Shown: positions 16,346 through 25,196 of the stretch, one piece after another
Layout: each line of letters starts with the position of its first letter
How positions within the stretch are numbered: position 1 is the first letter of the stretch
NCBI GenBank assembly: GCA_016708955.1
Contig: JADJES010000022.1
Coordinates: 1-37,101, forward strand
Direction: 5' to 3'
DNA: 37,101 nucleotides
DNA from: Nitrosomonas sp.
GTDB lineage: Bacteria > Pseudomonadota > Gammaproteobacteria > Burkholderiales > Nitrosomonadaceae
Made by a program: the position numbers and the translations under genes
Notes under the pieces: generated by a model
The model's input: the letters and a program-made list of their open reading frames with translations, nothing else
What the model was told of the DNA's origin: nothing
Databases searched by the model: none

Positions 16346-18235
16346 ATGAACCATTCAAACCAAAATTCGGGAAATCCTGTAGTAAAGAACGAAGGATTGG
16401 TTAAAACCAGGCTTACTCAGATGATGGCGATTTTCTTTATGTTGGGTGGGGTTCAGGTTGCAACGCAATATTTTGCCTATAGATTCCAATATCAACCGCA
16501 GCTTGGTGTTCACTTTAACCAGTTATACCCGCCTTGGTCGATTTTTGAGTGGGCTAATAAATGGTATGCCCAGTATCCAGATATCATTGGGCAATCCGGG
16601 AGTATGGGTGTCCTATTTGCTGGAGCCGGGCTGATTCTGACACTGATTGTAAAAATGGTTGCGGATAATTCATCGCGTCCGAACACAAGTTTACATGGGT
16701 CAGCGCGATGGGCCAATGAAAAGGACATCCAGGCAGCAAGGCTGCTTCCTTTAAGACAACCCTTCTTCAACAGACTAACCTCAAAAAAGATTCCACAAAA
16801 TGATTATGTATATGTAGGCGCCTGGCAGGATAAAAAAGGCAAAACCCATTACCTTAAACATAACGGCCTCGAACATGTTTTATGTTATGCGCCGACTCGC
16901 TCGGGTAAAGGGGTTGGTTTGGTTATTCCAACTTTGCTTTCATGGGGGCATAGTGCGGTTATTACTGATCTGAAAGGCGAACTATGGTCTGTAACAGCCG
17001 GTTGGCGGAAGGTTCATGCCGGTAATAAAGTCATTCGCTTTGATCCTGCCTCACCCAAAGGGAGTGCTTGTTGGAATCCGTTGGATGAAATCAGGATGCA
17101 TGATGGGCTTGAAGTCGGTGATGTGCAAAATCTCGCTACTTTAATTGTTGATCCAGATGGGAAGGGGCTAAGAGACCACTGGCAGAAAACCAGTCAGGCG
17201 CTTCTTGTTGGTGTGATTTTGCATGTTTTATATCAATCAGGAAATGAAGGCGCTGAAGGGACTGAGGCCACATTGCCTCTTGTTGATTCAATGCTATCCG
17301 ATCCTGAGCGGGATATTGGTGAACTATGGATGGAAATGGCTACTTATCCGCATGTTAATGGGCAAAACCATCCGGTGGTAGGCGCCACCGCACGAGATAT
17401 GCTGGATCGTCCCTCTGAGGAAGCAGGGTCAGTTTTATCTACAGCTAAATCCTATCTATCCTTATACCGTGATCCATTGGTTGCAAAGAATATTAGCCGC
17501 TCGGATTTTGCAATTCGTGATTTGATGCACAACGCTAGCCCTGTCAGTTTATACATTGTGACGCAGCCTAACGATAAGACTCGTTTACGGCCATTGGTGC
17601 GCATCATGATGAATATGATTGTGCGGACATTGGCAGATAGGCTTGATTTTAAGGATGGTCAGCCGGTTGCGAACTATAAGCACCGGCTTTTGTTGATGCT
17701 CGATGAATTTCCCAGTCTGGGTAAACTGGAAATCTTTCAGGAATCCTTGGCGTTTATTGCTGGCTACGGTATTAAAGCCTATTTGATCTGTCAGGACATC
17801 AATCAGCTTAAAAGCCGCGAGACGGGATACGGTCACGATGAGGCCATCACGTCCAATTGCCATATTCAGAATGCCTTTCCACCCAATCGGATTGAGACAG
17901 CCGAGCATTTATCCAAGCTGACCGGACAAACCACGGTCATCAAGGAGCAGATTACGACCAGTGGTAGGCGGGTAGGGGTGATGCACGGCAACGTGACGCG
18001 AACCATGCAGGAAACGCAGCGTCCTTTACTAACACCTGACGAATGTTTACGCATGACTTCACCAGAAAAAGATGCTGAAGGCAAGATTACCAAGCCGGGT
18101 GACATGATCATTTATGTGGCGGGTTATCCTGCTATATATGGCAAGCAGCCCTTATACTTTCAAGATTCTGTGTTTTCTGCGCGGGCTGCTGTTCCTGCAC
18201 CTGCTTACAGCGACAAAATAATCCAATCATCATGA
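16346..18235 (+). CDS. traG: Conjugative coupling protein TraG (VirD4 family)
   Basis: 629 residues, near the RP4 TraG length of 635. Two N-terminal membrane segments (about residues 24-45 and 88-106) anchor it. Walker A APTRSGKGVGLVIPT is near 181-195 and Walker B LLMLDEFPSLGKLEIFQESL near 449-468, the positions known for RP4. VirD4-type hexameric ATPases hand the relaxosome to the type IV secretion channel. The start overlaps traI in ATGA and the end overlaps traF in ATGA. Intact, one of the cleanest genes here. The mating channel genes it would need are not in the window. Confidence 0.95.
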   Translation: MNHSNQNSGNPVVKNEGLVKTRLTQMMAIFFMLGGVQVATQYFAYRFQYQPQLGVHFNQLYPPWSIFEWANKWYAQYPDIIGQSGSMGVLFAGAGLILTLIVKMVADNSSRPNTSLHGSARWANEKDIQAARLLPLRQPFFNRLTSKKIPQNDYVYVGAWQDKKGKTHYLKHNGLEHVLCYAPTRSGKGVGLVIPTLLSWGHSAVITDLKGELWSVTAGWRKVHAGNKVIRFDPASPKGSACWNPLDEIRMHDGLEVGDVQNLATLIVDPDGKGLRDHWQKTSQALLVGVILHVLYQSGNEGAEGTEATLPLVDSMLSDPERDIGELWMEMATYPHVNGQNHPVVGATARDMLDRPSEEAGSVLSTAKSYLSLYRDPLVAKNISRSDFAIRDLMHNASPVSLYIVTQPNDKTRLRPLVRIMMNMIVRTLADRLDFKDGQPVANYKHRLLLMLDEFPSLGKLEIFQESLAFIAGYGIKAYLICQDINQLKSRETGYGHDEAITSNCHIQNAFPPNRIETAEHLSKLTGQTTVIKEQITTSGRRVGVMHGNVTRTMQETQRPLLTPDECLRMTSPEKDAEGKITKPGDMIIYVAGYPAIYGKQPLYFQDSVFSARAAVPAPAYSDKIIQSS

Positions 18236-18774
18236 GAAAAACGCGCAATATTCTGGCAGGCATTGTTTTGTCTGTCAGTGCCGGTATATTTCTGTTGAGT
18301 ATTGTTTTTCGACTCACTGGTATTTATTACAATAATACGCCGAGTTTTCCGGTGGGGTTTTACAAGATCATCGATGCGCCGGTAGGGAAGGGCGCATACG
18401 TCTCTTTCTGCCCACCACAAGACGAGGTTTTTGATATGGCCGTGGCACGAAATTACATCAATACAGGCAACTGTCCGGGCGGTTATGGGATGTTGCTGAA
18501 ACGTGTTTTTGCACAAGCAGGGGATACTGTTTCTATTAATGAGGCGGGTATTACTGTAAATGATGGCTTACTGCCTAACAGCGCCCAGTTAAAAACAGAT
18601 ATTGATGGCTCTGAACTGCCGCAATACCAAATGGATGCGAAGATGCTGGATGATTCTGAATATCTTCTCATGTCCGATGTAAATCCGAATTCTTTTGATG
18701 CGCGGTATTTTGGGCTGATTGCGGGTTTGCAGATTCAACATGTTGTTGAGCCGTTTTTTACTTGGGGTTATTAA
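18232..18774 (+). CDS. traF: TraF, pilin-maturation protease (signal peptidase fold)
   Basis: 180 residues. An N-terminal membrane segment (about 8-27) is followed by NTPSFPVGFYK with catalytic Ser38 and MLLKRVFAQAGD with catalytic Lys90, corresponding to Ser37 and Lys89 of RP4 TraF, which cyclises the conjugative pilin. The C-terminal SDVNPNSFDARYFG motif is the signal peptidase box. The start overlaps the traG stop. Intact. In RP4 further tra genes follow; here the next DNA is an IS5-type fragment. Confidence 0.93.
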   Translation: MRKTRNILAGIVLSVSAGIFLLSIVFRLTGIYYNNTPSFPVGFYKIIDAPVGKGAYVSFCPPQDEVFDMAVARNYINTGNCPGGYGMLLKRVFAQAGDTVSINEAGITVNDGLLPNSAQLKTDIDGSELPQYQMDAKMLDDSEYLLMSDVNPNSFDARYFGLIAGLQIQHVVEPFFTWGY

Positions 18775-18841
18775 ATTGTTGAGGGAATAGTGAGGAGAAA
18801 ATAAATTCTTTGCGTGCAAAATTACATGAATCTGGCTACTA
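18775..18841 (+). other. Possible truncated start of a gene after traF
   Basis: GTGAGGAG at about 18790 looks like a ribosome site, followed by an open TTG-started stretch (LRAKLHESGY) that is cut after 18840 by the IS5-type end. It may be the beginning of the next tra gene; too short to identify. Confidence 0.25.
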
Positions 18842-19063
18842 GGGTCTGTTGACATTTCACATAGGTAGGATATCCACATGCCATGGCTACCATACTCTCA
18901 AAATTTCTTTTCAATTTGTCATATCGTGTTGCCACTGCGCGACACTGCTTTAATCGCGCAAAAGCGTTTTCTACCAAATGCCGACATTTATACAAGCCCC
19001 AATCCATGCCTGCATTACCTTTCAATGAATTGCAAGGAACGAGCATTAAGTGCAGGTACTGTG
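18842..19063 (-). pseudogene. IS5-family transposase, C-terminal fragment with one IS end
   Basis: Minus-strand reading gives KCRHLVENAFARLKQCRAVA and TRYDKLKRNFESMVAMAC, the end of IS5-family (IS427/ISL2-like) transposases, where the Glu of VEN is the last catalytic residue. GGGTCTGTTGACA at 18842-18854 is the matching terminal repeat. The upstream part of the element, including the other catalytic residues, is missing; the break lies near 19063 at the border with kfrA. It seems to have removed the downstream end of kfrA and the genes after traF. Confidence 0.8.
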
Positions 19064-19066
19064 GGC

Positions 19067-19645
19067 TTATCCCACCTTGTTCTGTTTGGCCTTGGTTTTG
19101 GCTATTGTAATAAGCTCGGTCTGTAGTTTCTTATAATCAGCTCGCATGCGATCCAGTTCGTTATCACGGTCTGAAAGGCGCGTTTCGAGAGCAGTTTTTT
19201 GGGTGGTCAGTTCTGAAATCTGAGTCATAGCGGTGGAAAGGCGCTTTCCGGTTTCTGCAGTGATATCTTGGCTTTGTTCCAATTCTTTTTCCAGGCGCGT
19301 AATTTCTCCCACATATTCTGATAACTCAATCTTGGCTTTATCTATACCTTCCCCTGCTTCCTTCCGGATGCGGTCAATTTCATCGCTCGCAAGGCTGGAC
19401 GCAGCGTCCCAAATAACAGTAACAGCTTTGTGCATGGCGGTTTTAACCGTTTCTGGCATCTCAATTGCTGGTGCAGTTTTTAAGGCTTGTTCCGCCTTCC
19501 AATTCTTGACCATTGCGCCTACGGTGGAAAAGGAACCTCCTGTCATTGCAATGATAGCGTTTACAGTGACGTTTTTACCGGATTCCATGAGTTCATCACA
19601 TGCATCGGTTACAGCATCTTGCGTCACTTTCGCTTTACGTTCCAT
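19067..19645 (-). CDS. kfrA: KfrA-like coiled-coil DNA-binding protein, probably C-terminally truncated
   Basis: 192 residues from MERKAKVTQDAVTDACDELM. The N-terminal 60-70 residues match the KfrA DNA-binding region (GKNVTVNAIIAMTGGSFSTV) and the rest is a long coiled coil (about 100-190, IDKAKIELSEYVGEITRLEK). KfrA proteins of IncP and related plasmids repress their own promoter and form filaments thought to aid plasmid stability. IncP KfrA is over 300 residues; here the frame stops with KAKQNKVG right at the IS5 fragment, so the tail has probably been lost. The start at 19645 is chosen over upstream codons for its GGTGA site and family alignment. Confidence 0.8.
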   Translation of the reverse strand: MERKAKVTQDAVTDACDELMESGKNVTVNAIIAMTGGSFSTVGAMVKNWKAEQALKTAPAIEMPETVKTAMHKAVTVIWDAASSLASDEIDRIRKEAGEGIDKAKIELSEYVGEITRLEKELEQSQDITAETGKRLSTAMTQISELTTQKTALETRLSDRDNELDRMRADYKKLQTELITIAKTKAKQNKVG

Positions 19646-19673
19646 AGGATCACCTGATTGAATATAATAGTAG

Positions 19674-19695
19674 ATAGTAGTAGCAATACTACTAT
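19674..19695. promoter_or_regulatory. kfrA operator-like inverted repeat
   Basis: ATAGTAGTA-GCAA-TACTACTAT is a perfect 9-bp-arm palindrome centred about 40 bp upstream of the kfrA start. IncP-type KfrA autorepresses through inverted repeats at its promoter, so this is a good candidate operator. Function is inferred. Confidence 0.6.
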
Positions 19696-19874
19696 AATAG
19701 ATAAATTGTTGTAAATTTATTCGGGAGCATGAATAAGGGGTGTGATTAACACCCCATTTCAAAGCGAATCTCCAGCCGCTGGAATTGTGGCTGAAAAGAT
19801 TGTAAATAGCGGTGTAAAAATGTACCACTGAGGCGCACTAAATTTCGCGGGAATGGCGGAATAAAAGTAATGGA
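19696..19874. other. Non-coding stretch between kfrA operator and IS1111 element
   Basis: No gene recognised. A segment near 19800-19825 (GCGGTGTAAAAATGTACCAC) resembles the terminal sequences of some IS21-type elements; not firm. Confidence 0.3.
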
Positions 19875-19958
19875 ATGGACGCCCACTACCCTAAACGGCA
19901 TCGAAGTGCCAAAGTAGTGGTGCAGTAAAGCCCACTAAACATGAGAGGAGCGTCCGAC

Positions 19959-20999
19959 ATGAAAATTACAACGATAGGCATTGATTTGGCAAAAGAAGTA
20001 TTTCAGATTCACGGTGTGGATGTACATGGTAAGGCCGTGTTGCGTAAGCAACTGCGCCGCAGCGAAATGGCGAGGTTCTTTGCCAATCTTGAGCCTTGCC
20101 TGATTGGTATGGAGGCATGCGGTAGCTCGCACCACTGGGCGAGAAAGTTGGGCGAATTTGGGCATACCGTCAAACTCATGTCGCCCCAGTTCGTAAAGCC
20201 CTATGTGAAGACCAATAAGAATGATATGGCGGATGCAGAAGCGATTTGCGAAGCAGTTAACCGACCGAATATGCGCTTTGTACCGATCAAGAACGTTGAA
20301 CAACAAGCAATCCTCTCGATACATCGCGCCAGACAGGGTTTTGTTAAAGCCAGAACCGCGCAGGCAAATCAGATGCGTAGTTTGCTCTCTGAGTTTGGTA
20401 TCGTAATGCCTCAGGGGATCCGATCCATCAACAAACGTATGCCGGATATACTGGAAGATGCCGAGAATGGTTTACCAGGTACCCTACGCAAGTTGTTGGA
20501 AAGGCTGAACGACCACCTCAAGGAATTGGATCGTCAGGTGGAAGAACTGGAGTTGCAGATCAAGCTGTGGCATAAGGAGAACGAAGCCAGCCAGAAACTG
20601 GAAGCCATTCCCGGTGTGGGCCCGATCACAGCAAGTGCCATTGTGGCAACCGTGGGAGGTGCCGCGGAATTCAAGAACGGCAGGCAACTCGCGGCATGGT
20701 TTGGATTGGTCCCAAAGCAACGATCCAGTGGTGGTAAGCAGATATTGCTTGGTATCAGTAAACGTGGCGACACTTACTTGCGCACTTTAATGATCCACGG
20801 AGCACGAGCGGTCATTCGTTTTGCTGAGAACAAGGCTGAACCGGAGAGCTGGGTGCGCAAGCTAATGGCACGGCGCAATAAGAACGTTGCCGCCGTTGCT
20901 CTGGCGAACAAGAACGCACGAATCATCTGGGCGCTACTCGCTAAAGGCACTACATTCCACCCCAAACACACTTCGGCAGCGCCTGCTACCGGAGCCTGA
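19959..20999 (+). CDS. IS110-family (IS1111 group) transposase
   Basis: 346 residues from MKITTIGIDLAKEVFQIHGV. The N-terminal RuvC-like DEDD domain shows Asp9 in IGIDLAK, Glu in IGMEACGSSHHWAR and the NDMADAEAICEAV segment; the C-terminal domain shows IPGVGPITASAIVATVGG and the ISKRGDTYLRTLMIHGARAV motif with the conserved serine. GAGGAG lies 8 nt before the ATG; an in-frame ATG at 19941 is less likely. IS110 enzymes recombine at sites chosen by an element-encoded guide RNA. Intact. Confidence 0.95.
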   Translation: MKITTIGIDLAKEVFQIHGVDVHGKAVLRKQLRRSEMARFFANLEPCLIGMEACGSSHHWARKLGEFGHTVKLMSPQFVKPYVKTNKNDMADAEAICEAVNRPNMRFVPIKNVEQQAILSIHRARQGFVKARTAQANQMRSLLSEFGIVMPQGIRSINKRMPDILEDAENGLPGTLRKLLERLNDHLKELDRQVEELELQIKLWHKENEASQKLEAIPGVGPITASAIVATVGGAAEFKNGRQLAAWFGLVPKQRSSGGKQILLGISKRGDTYLRTLMIHGARAVIRFAENKAEPESWVRKLMARRNKNVAAVALANKNARIIWALLAKGTTFHPKHTSAAPATGA

Positions 21000-21282
21000 T
21001 CGAGGCGGCTGAATAGAAACGTATCGGTAATGTTGCAACAAAAAGGAATTTAAGGAGAAAAACTTTCACCGATTGCACAGGCAATCATGACATGATGGCA
21101 AGATAGGTCAGACCGTGGTTGGGAAAGCTCGTTCTGGTACAAGCACACCAAGTGCGTAAAAGTGATAGAGCCCCAATCAGCGTATTCCATCAGGGACAGA
21201 GGCAATGCGCTTCACATAAAGTCCGGATGTATGGCTGCAATCTTTACCTTCTCAAAATCATCGACTGAAAGCTTGGCATAAC
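21000..21282 (+). ncRNA. Candidate guide (bridge/seek) RNA region of the IS1111 element
   Basis: A 283-nt non-coding stretch between the transposase stop and the right inverted repeat. IS1111-group elements are known to encode their target-selecting RNA in the non-coding DNA after the transposase gene. I cannot fold it or name its guide loops; the call rests on element architecture. Confidence 0.5.
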
Positions 21283-21351
21283 GTGGGCGTCCATGTATGT
21301 ACCAGTCTGAAGCCTGTAAGCTGATGCGATTAGCATCAAGTGAAGGCAATG

Positions 21352-21700
21352 AGGATGTATTCAGTGGAACTATATGTGAAGATTCGACGTGCGGTGATGG
21401 TAGAAGGCGGAAGCGAGCGCGAAGTTGCGCGTTATTTTGGAATTCACCGCAATACTGTCAAGAAGATGTGTCAATACGCTGCACCGCCGGGTTATCGGCG
21501 CAAGAGCGAACCCGTATCTCCCAAGCTTGCTCCGTTCACTGGCATCATTGATGCCATCTTGGAAGCTGATAAGCAAGTTCATGCCAAACAACGCCATACT
21601 GCAGTGCGGATATTGGAACGGTTACGCGATGAACATGGTTTTACCGGTGGTTATACCATCGTACGTAATTATGTTTACAAGGCTGCGGTTCGGCAAAGTT
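21352..21700 (+). pseudogene. istA: IS21-family IstA, N-terminal fragment
   Basis: Starts MYSVELYVKIRRAVMVEGGS with the helix-turn-helix SEREVARYFGIHRNTVKKMC and the HTAVRILERLRDEHGFTGGY segment typical of one IS21 IstA subgroup. Similarity ends after VRNYVYKAA at about 21700; the DDE core and istB are missing. It is not part of the IS21 remnant at 1-563, which belongs to a different subgroup. It begins just after the IS1111 element. Confidence 0.8.
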
Positions 21701-21795
21701 TAATGGGTAAATATTATTTATTCATAAAGACCATGTCAGCATCTGCTTTATGAATAAAGATCGAGAAAATATTAATCCAACGAGGAAAATTCGGC

Positions 21796-21867
21796 ATGAG
21801 TAAAGGTACAGTAAAGTGGTTCAATGCAGACAAAGGATTCGGTTTCATCACTCCAGATGATGGCGGG
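21796..21867 (+). pseudogene. Cold-shock protein CspA, 5' fragment
   Basis: MSKGTVKWFNADKGFGFITP is the start of a CspA-type single-stranded nucleic-acid-binding protein, including the first RNP motif. After DDGGQG the match ends at about 21867 and the frame soon stops, so about 24 of 67 residues remain. AACGAGG lies upstream as ribosome site. A chromosomal or plasmid csp gene cut by rearrangement. Confidence 0.85.
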
Positions 21868-22097
21868 CAAGGACAAAAGGGGCCCTGTGCAAACAACGTT
21901 GCGCTAATTTGAAGATTCTATTGCAAAATAATCTAAAAATAGGATATTTTAATTTCTCTAAAGTGCAGTTTTTTACCACTCTTTGACGCTGATTTCGTCA
22001 AATGCATGTGTAATTATCATTTTGAGGACGTCAGAAGGATTCGGGAGAGCGATCCCTGTGGCGTCCTTTATGAAAAAATAACTCCGGATTTAAAATC
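21868..22097. other. Intergenic junction before the copper ATPase gene end
   Basis: No gene recognised. GGGGCCCTGTGCAAACAACG at 21879 is where csp similarity has ended and may be an IS terminus, not identified. Confidence 0.3.
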
Positions 22098-24268
22098 TTA
22101 CAATTTCAATAATCTTAACCGCAAAGCATTGCCTATAACGCTGACCGAGGATAATGACATTGCTGCAGCGGCGATAATGGGTGAAAGCAGGATTCCAAAG
22201 AACGGGTACAGTATGCCTGCCGCTATGGGTACACCTGCGGTATTGTAAATAAAAGCAAAGAATAGATTTTGCCGAATATTGTTCATGGTAGCCACAGACA
22301 GTTTGCGGGCGCGAACAATGCCGATCAGATCGCCTTTCAACAAGGTCACACCGGCGCTTTCCATGGCTACATCTGTACCGGTGCCCATGGCTATGCCCAC
22401 ATCGGCAGCAGCCAACGCTGGAGCATCATTGGTGCCGTCCCCGGCCATGGCAACAATGCGCCCTTCATCGCGCAGCTTTTAACGATCTTGCCTTTGTCTT
22501 CCGGCAGAATTTCAGCTTCTACTGCTTCAATTCCTAATGTTTTTGCAACAGCTTCTGCAGTACGGCGATTATCACCCGTTAACATGACAATATGAATGCC
22601 CAGATTTTGAATTTGCTGGATTGCATCCAGTGTTGTTTCCTTAATCGGATCGGCGATAGACAGAATCCCGGCAACCTGACCGTCCACAGCGATATAAATC
22701 ACGGTTGCTCCGTCCGAGCGAAGTTCATCAGCTTGTGTTGATAATGTGGATACATTAATAAATTTCTCCTCCATCAACATGACATTACCAAGCACAACGT
22801 CCTGTCCGTTGATTTTACCGATCACTCCTTTACCCGTTGGCGAGGCAAATTCATCTGCCGCAACCAAATTCAACCCCTTTTTTTTCGCCGCAACAACAAT
22901 GGCATGAGCAAGCGGGTGTTCGCTGCCTTGTTCCAATGAAGCGGCCAGCAACAGAAGATCATCCTCTGCAAAATTGTTAACGGTTACAATTTTTGTCACA
23001 GTCGGCTTTCCTTCGGTCAATGTTCCGGTCTTGTCAATAACCAACGTATCAACTTTTTCCAAACGCTCCAGCGCTTCTGCGTTCTTGATCAGTACGCCCG
23101 CCTGAGCACCTTTACCCACCCCAACCATAATGGACATGGGTGTGGCTAATCCTAAGGCGCAGGGGCAGGCGATAATCAGGACGCTGACAGCTGCGATAAG
23201 CGCATAACTAAACGCTGGAGAAGGTCCATATATACTCCAGATGATAAAAGCGAGCACAGCCACCAATATGACAGCCGGAACAAACCATGAGGCAACAATG
23301 TCTGCTAACCTCTGTATCGGGGCACGGCTGCGTTGCGCTTCCGCAACCATATGGACGATTTGCGAAAGCATCGTGTCTTTACCGACATGCTCGGCCTTCA
23401 TGACAAAACTACCGGTCTGATTCATTGTTCCACCGATAACTTTACTCTGCAGCTCTTTCTTAACAGGCATCGATTCACCCGTGATCATAGATTCGTCAAC
23501 AGCACTCTGGCCTTCGGCTACAATCCCGTCGAGTGGCACTTTTTCACCGGGGCGCACACGTATTAGATCACCAACCTTAATTTGATCTAAAGGCACATCC
23601 TCATCTTCGCCGCTTTCGTTCACCCGACGGGCTGTTTTCGGTGCTAGATCAAGCAAGGCACGGATTGCACCGCCTGTTTGTTCGCGCGCTTTCAGTTCGA
23701 GAACCTGCCCCAATAGCACCAGTACCGTGATAACAGCGGAAGCCTCGAAATAGACCGCGACAGCGCCATCCTGCTGGAAAGCCTCAGGAAAAATACCGGG
23801 AGCCAGTGTCGCCACGATACTGTACAGCCATGCCACGCCCGTTCCCATGGCAATCAGCGTAAACATATTCAGGTTGCGGGTTTTCAGGGAGGCCCAGCCG
23901 CGCTCAAAAAACGGCTTCCCAGCCCAAAGCACAACGGGTGTGGCCAGTACCAACTGTACCCAGTTGGATAGCGTGCCACTGATATAACGATGAAGATCAA
24001 AAATATGGCTACCCATTTCCAGTGCAAAAACAGGCAAGGTAAGGGCAAGACCGATCCAGAAGCGTTTGCGCATATCTATCAGCTCTGGGTTTTCACCTTC
24101 CTCGCCTGTTATTGTTTCCGGCCCCAGCGCCATTCCGCAAATTGGGCAATTCCCGGGTCCATTTTGCCGTATTTCCGGGTGCATGGGACAGGTGTAGATC
24201 ACGTCTGCGTCAGTAGACTGAGAAACACGAGCAGTCTTTTCTGCATGTTTGTGGTGTTCTATTCGCAT
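22098..24268 (-). pseudogene. copA: Copper-exporting P1B-type ATPase, one frameshift
   Basis: Corrected product is about 720 residues. The N-terminus has a short His-rich start and a metal-binding CPMHPEI...CPICGM domain (about 27-45). Then come membrane helices, the actuator TGES, the ion-channel motif CPC in LIIACPCALG near 367, phosphorylation motif DKTGT near 410, and TGDN. In the next frame, GDGTNDAPALAAADVGIAMG follows. The shift is at about 22477-22480, one A missing from a run. These pumps move Cu+ (or Ag+) out of the cytoplasm. ATG 24268 is the likely start but it lies right at the IS200-type element, has no ribosome site, and the original promoter has been displaced. Confidence 0.88.
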
Positions 24269-24376
24269 AATTAATAATAGGTAAACCCCCGGCTCTGCCG
24301 GGGGACTCCTGAAGGTTTGACCGTTACGGCAATCGTCGTACCGTTCTCGTCCCAACCACGAGACGAGGAGTCAAAG

Positions 24377-24805
24377 ATGAAGGAGTACCAAAGTTTGAGT
24401 CATACACGCTGGGATTGTAAATACCATGTGGTATTTATACCCAAGAAGCGAAAGAAGATGATATTCGGTAAGCTTAGGAAGCACATAGGAGCAGTGCTGC
24501 ATGATCTTGCAAATCAGAAAGAAAGCGTGATTGTAGAAGGGCATTTGATGCTGGACCACATCCACATGTGCATAAGCATTCCACCGAAGTACTCGGTATC
24601 ACATGTTGTGGGTTTTATCAAAGGTAAAAGTGCGATAGCAATAGCGCGTCAATTGGGAAGAAGAAAGAACTTCACGGGAGAAAATTTTTGGGCGCGTGGA
24701 TATTTTGTTTCGACTGTGGGTTTGGATGAAGAAATGGTCAGGGCGTATATACGAGATCAGGAAAAAGAAGATGAGCGATATGATCAGTTGAAATTGGATA
24801 TGTAG
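24377..24805 (+). CDS. tnpA: IS200-type Y1 transposase TnpA
   Basis: 142 residues from MKEYQSLSHTRWDCKYHVVF, start chosen for GAGGAG 6-8 nt upstream. HUH motif is His61-Ile-His63 in MLDHIHMCI and the nucleophile is Tyr124 in MVRAYIRDQE. The enzyme transposes single-stranded DNA by recognising the end hairpins. There is no tnpB guide nuclease. Intact. Confidence 0.95.
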   Translation: MKEYQSLSHTRWDCKYHVVFIPKKRKKMIFGKLRKHIGAVLHDLANQKESVIVEGHLMLDHIHMCISIPPKYSVSHVVGFIKGKSAIAIARQLGRRKNFTGENFWARGYFVSTVGLDEEMVRAYIRDQEKEDERYDQLKLDM

Positions 24806-24850
24806 ATGCCGCTTTAGCGGCTCACAAACAACCCCTTTGAGGGGCTCCAG
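24806..24850 (+). terminator. Hairpins after tnpA
   Basis: GCCGC-TTTA-GCGGC (24807-24820) and CCCC-TTTGA-GGGG follow the tnpA stop. They could end tnpA transcription or be part of the element end; no clear T-run follows. Confidence 0.4.
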
Positions 24851-24886
24851 CTATAAGCCTCCGGCTCTGCCGGAGGTAATTTAACT

Positions 24887-25196
24887 TTATCCTTCTAAAG
24901 AAGTACATGTTTTTGATGGAAGAAATATCCAGAAATTAGAAGTACAAGTTCTACAACTTAGCTTAATTAAAGCCCGTGTCAAATATTTTGCTAGTGAGTG
25001 GTTGGCACTTTCTCTGTTATTCAATGTATGTATTTTCACTCCAGCCCGAGCACTTTTAATATTTTGTTGCATTTTCTCCCGTGATGCTGGTTTTTTATTA
25101 GCAATGCTAAACCTTCCAATCATTGGAATGTCAAGCATTAAGCTTGCAATTCCCTGTGGCAAGTCGGTGGGGAATTGCAGTTTCACAGCTGTGTAG
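24887..25196. other. Unassigned stretch right of the IS200 element
   Basis: Both strands are open here: the minus strand (25186-24887) reads MKLQFPTDLPQGIASLMLDI, and the plus strand up to 25196 reads EVHVFDGRNIQKLEVQVLQL. Neither is recognised, and neither has a good ribosome site. The segment ends where the IS200 element begins, so a truncated gene is possible. Confidence 0.3.

Larger units (their letters stand above)
13329..16349 (+). pseudogene. traI: Relaxase TraI (MOBP/IncP type), split by an ISL3 element
   Basis: The N-terminal part matches RP4 TraI almost residue by residue: Tyr22 in LVNYIVDPQ is the nicking tyrosine and HHDTDHLHMHIAINK (residues 108-122) is the metal-binding HxDxxHxH motif. 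After codon 188 an ISL3 element (13894-15247) interrupts it. Removing the element and one copy of ACAAGAAT joins 13893 to 15256 in frame and gives SLIGWMQQECLAQIQAATSW and then LRERGNGFVF, as in RP4, for a total of 552 residues. RP4 TraI is about 730, so the C-terminus is shorter. As read, only a truncated relaxase with the three motifs but an incomplete domain is made. The stop overlaps traG in ATGA. Confidence 0.93.
19875..21294 (+). mobile_element. IS110-family, IS1111-group insertion sequence
   Basis: ATGGACGCCCAC (19875-19886) and GTGGGCGTCCAT (21283-21294) form perfect 12-bp inverted repeats. In the IS1111 group such repeats are subterminal, with a few bases outside them, so the true ends lie several bases beyond these coordinates. 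No target duplication is expected for this family and none was seen. Confidence 0.85.
24269..24888 (+). mobile_element. IS200/IS605-family insertion sequence
   Basis: No terminal inverted repeats of DDE type; instead each end has a strong hairpin: CCCCCGGC-TCT-GCCGGGGG at 24286-24304 and CCTCCGGC-TCT-GCCGGAGG at 24858-24876. Between them is a single tnpA gene. Exact cut sites are not determined. Remnant ends of a close relative bracket 3868-4455. It separates copA from the DNA to its right. Confidence 0.88.

Noticed and set aside
19646..19828. Longer KfrA starting at 19828
   Set aside because: The extra 61 residues cover the operator palindrome and do not resemble KfrA; a ribosome site precedes 19645.
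22006..22595. Plus-strand open frames over the copper ATPase end
   Set aside because: Shadows of the minus-strand ATPase, whose GDGTNDAP region is unmistakable.
24317..24376. Upstream start for the IS200 transposase at 24317
   Set aside because: The added residues have no family match, and the ATG at 24377 has GAGGAG at the right distance.
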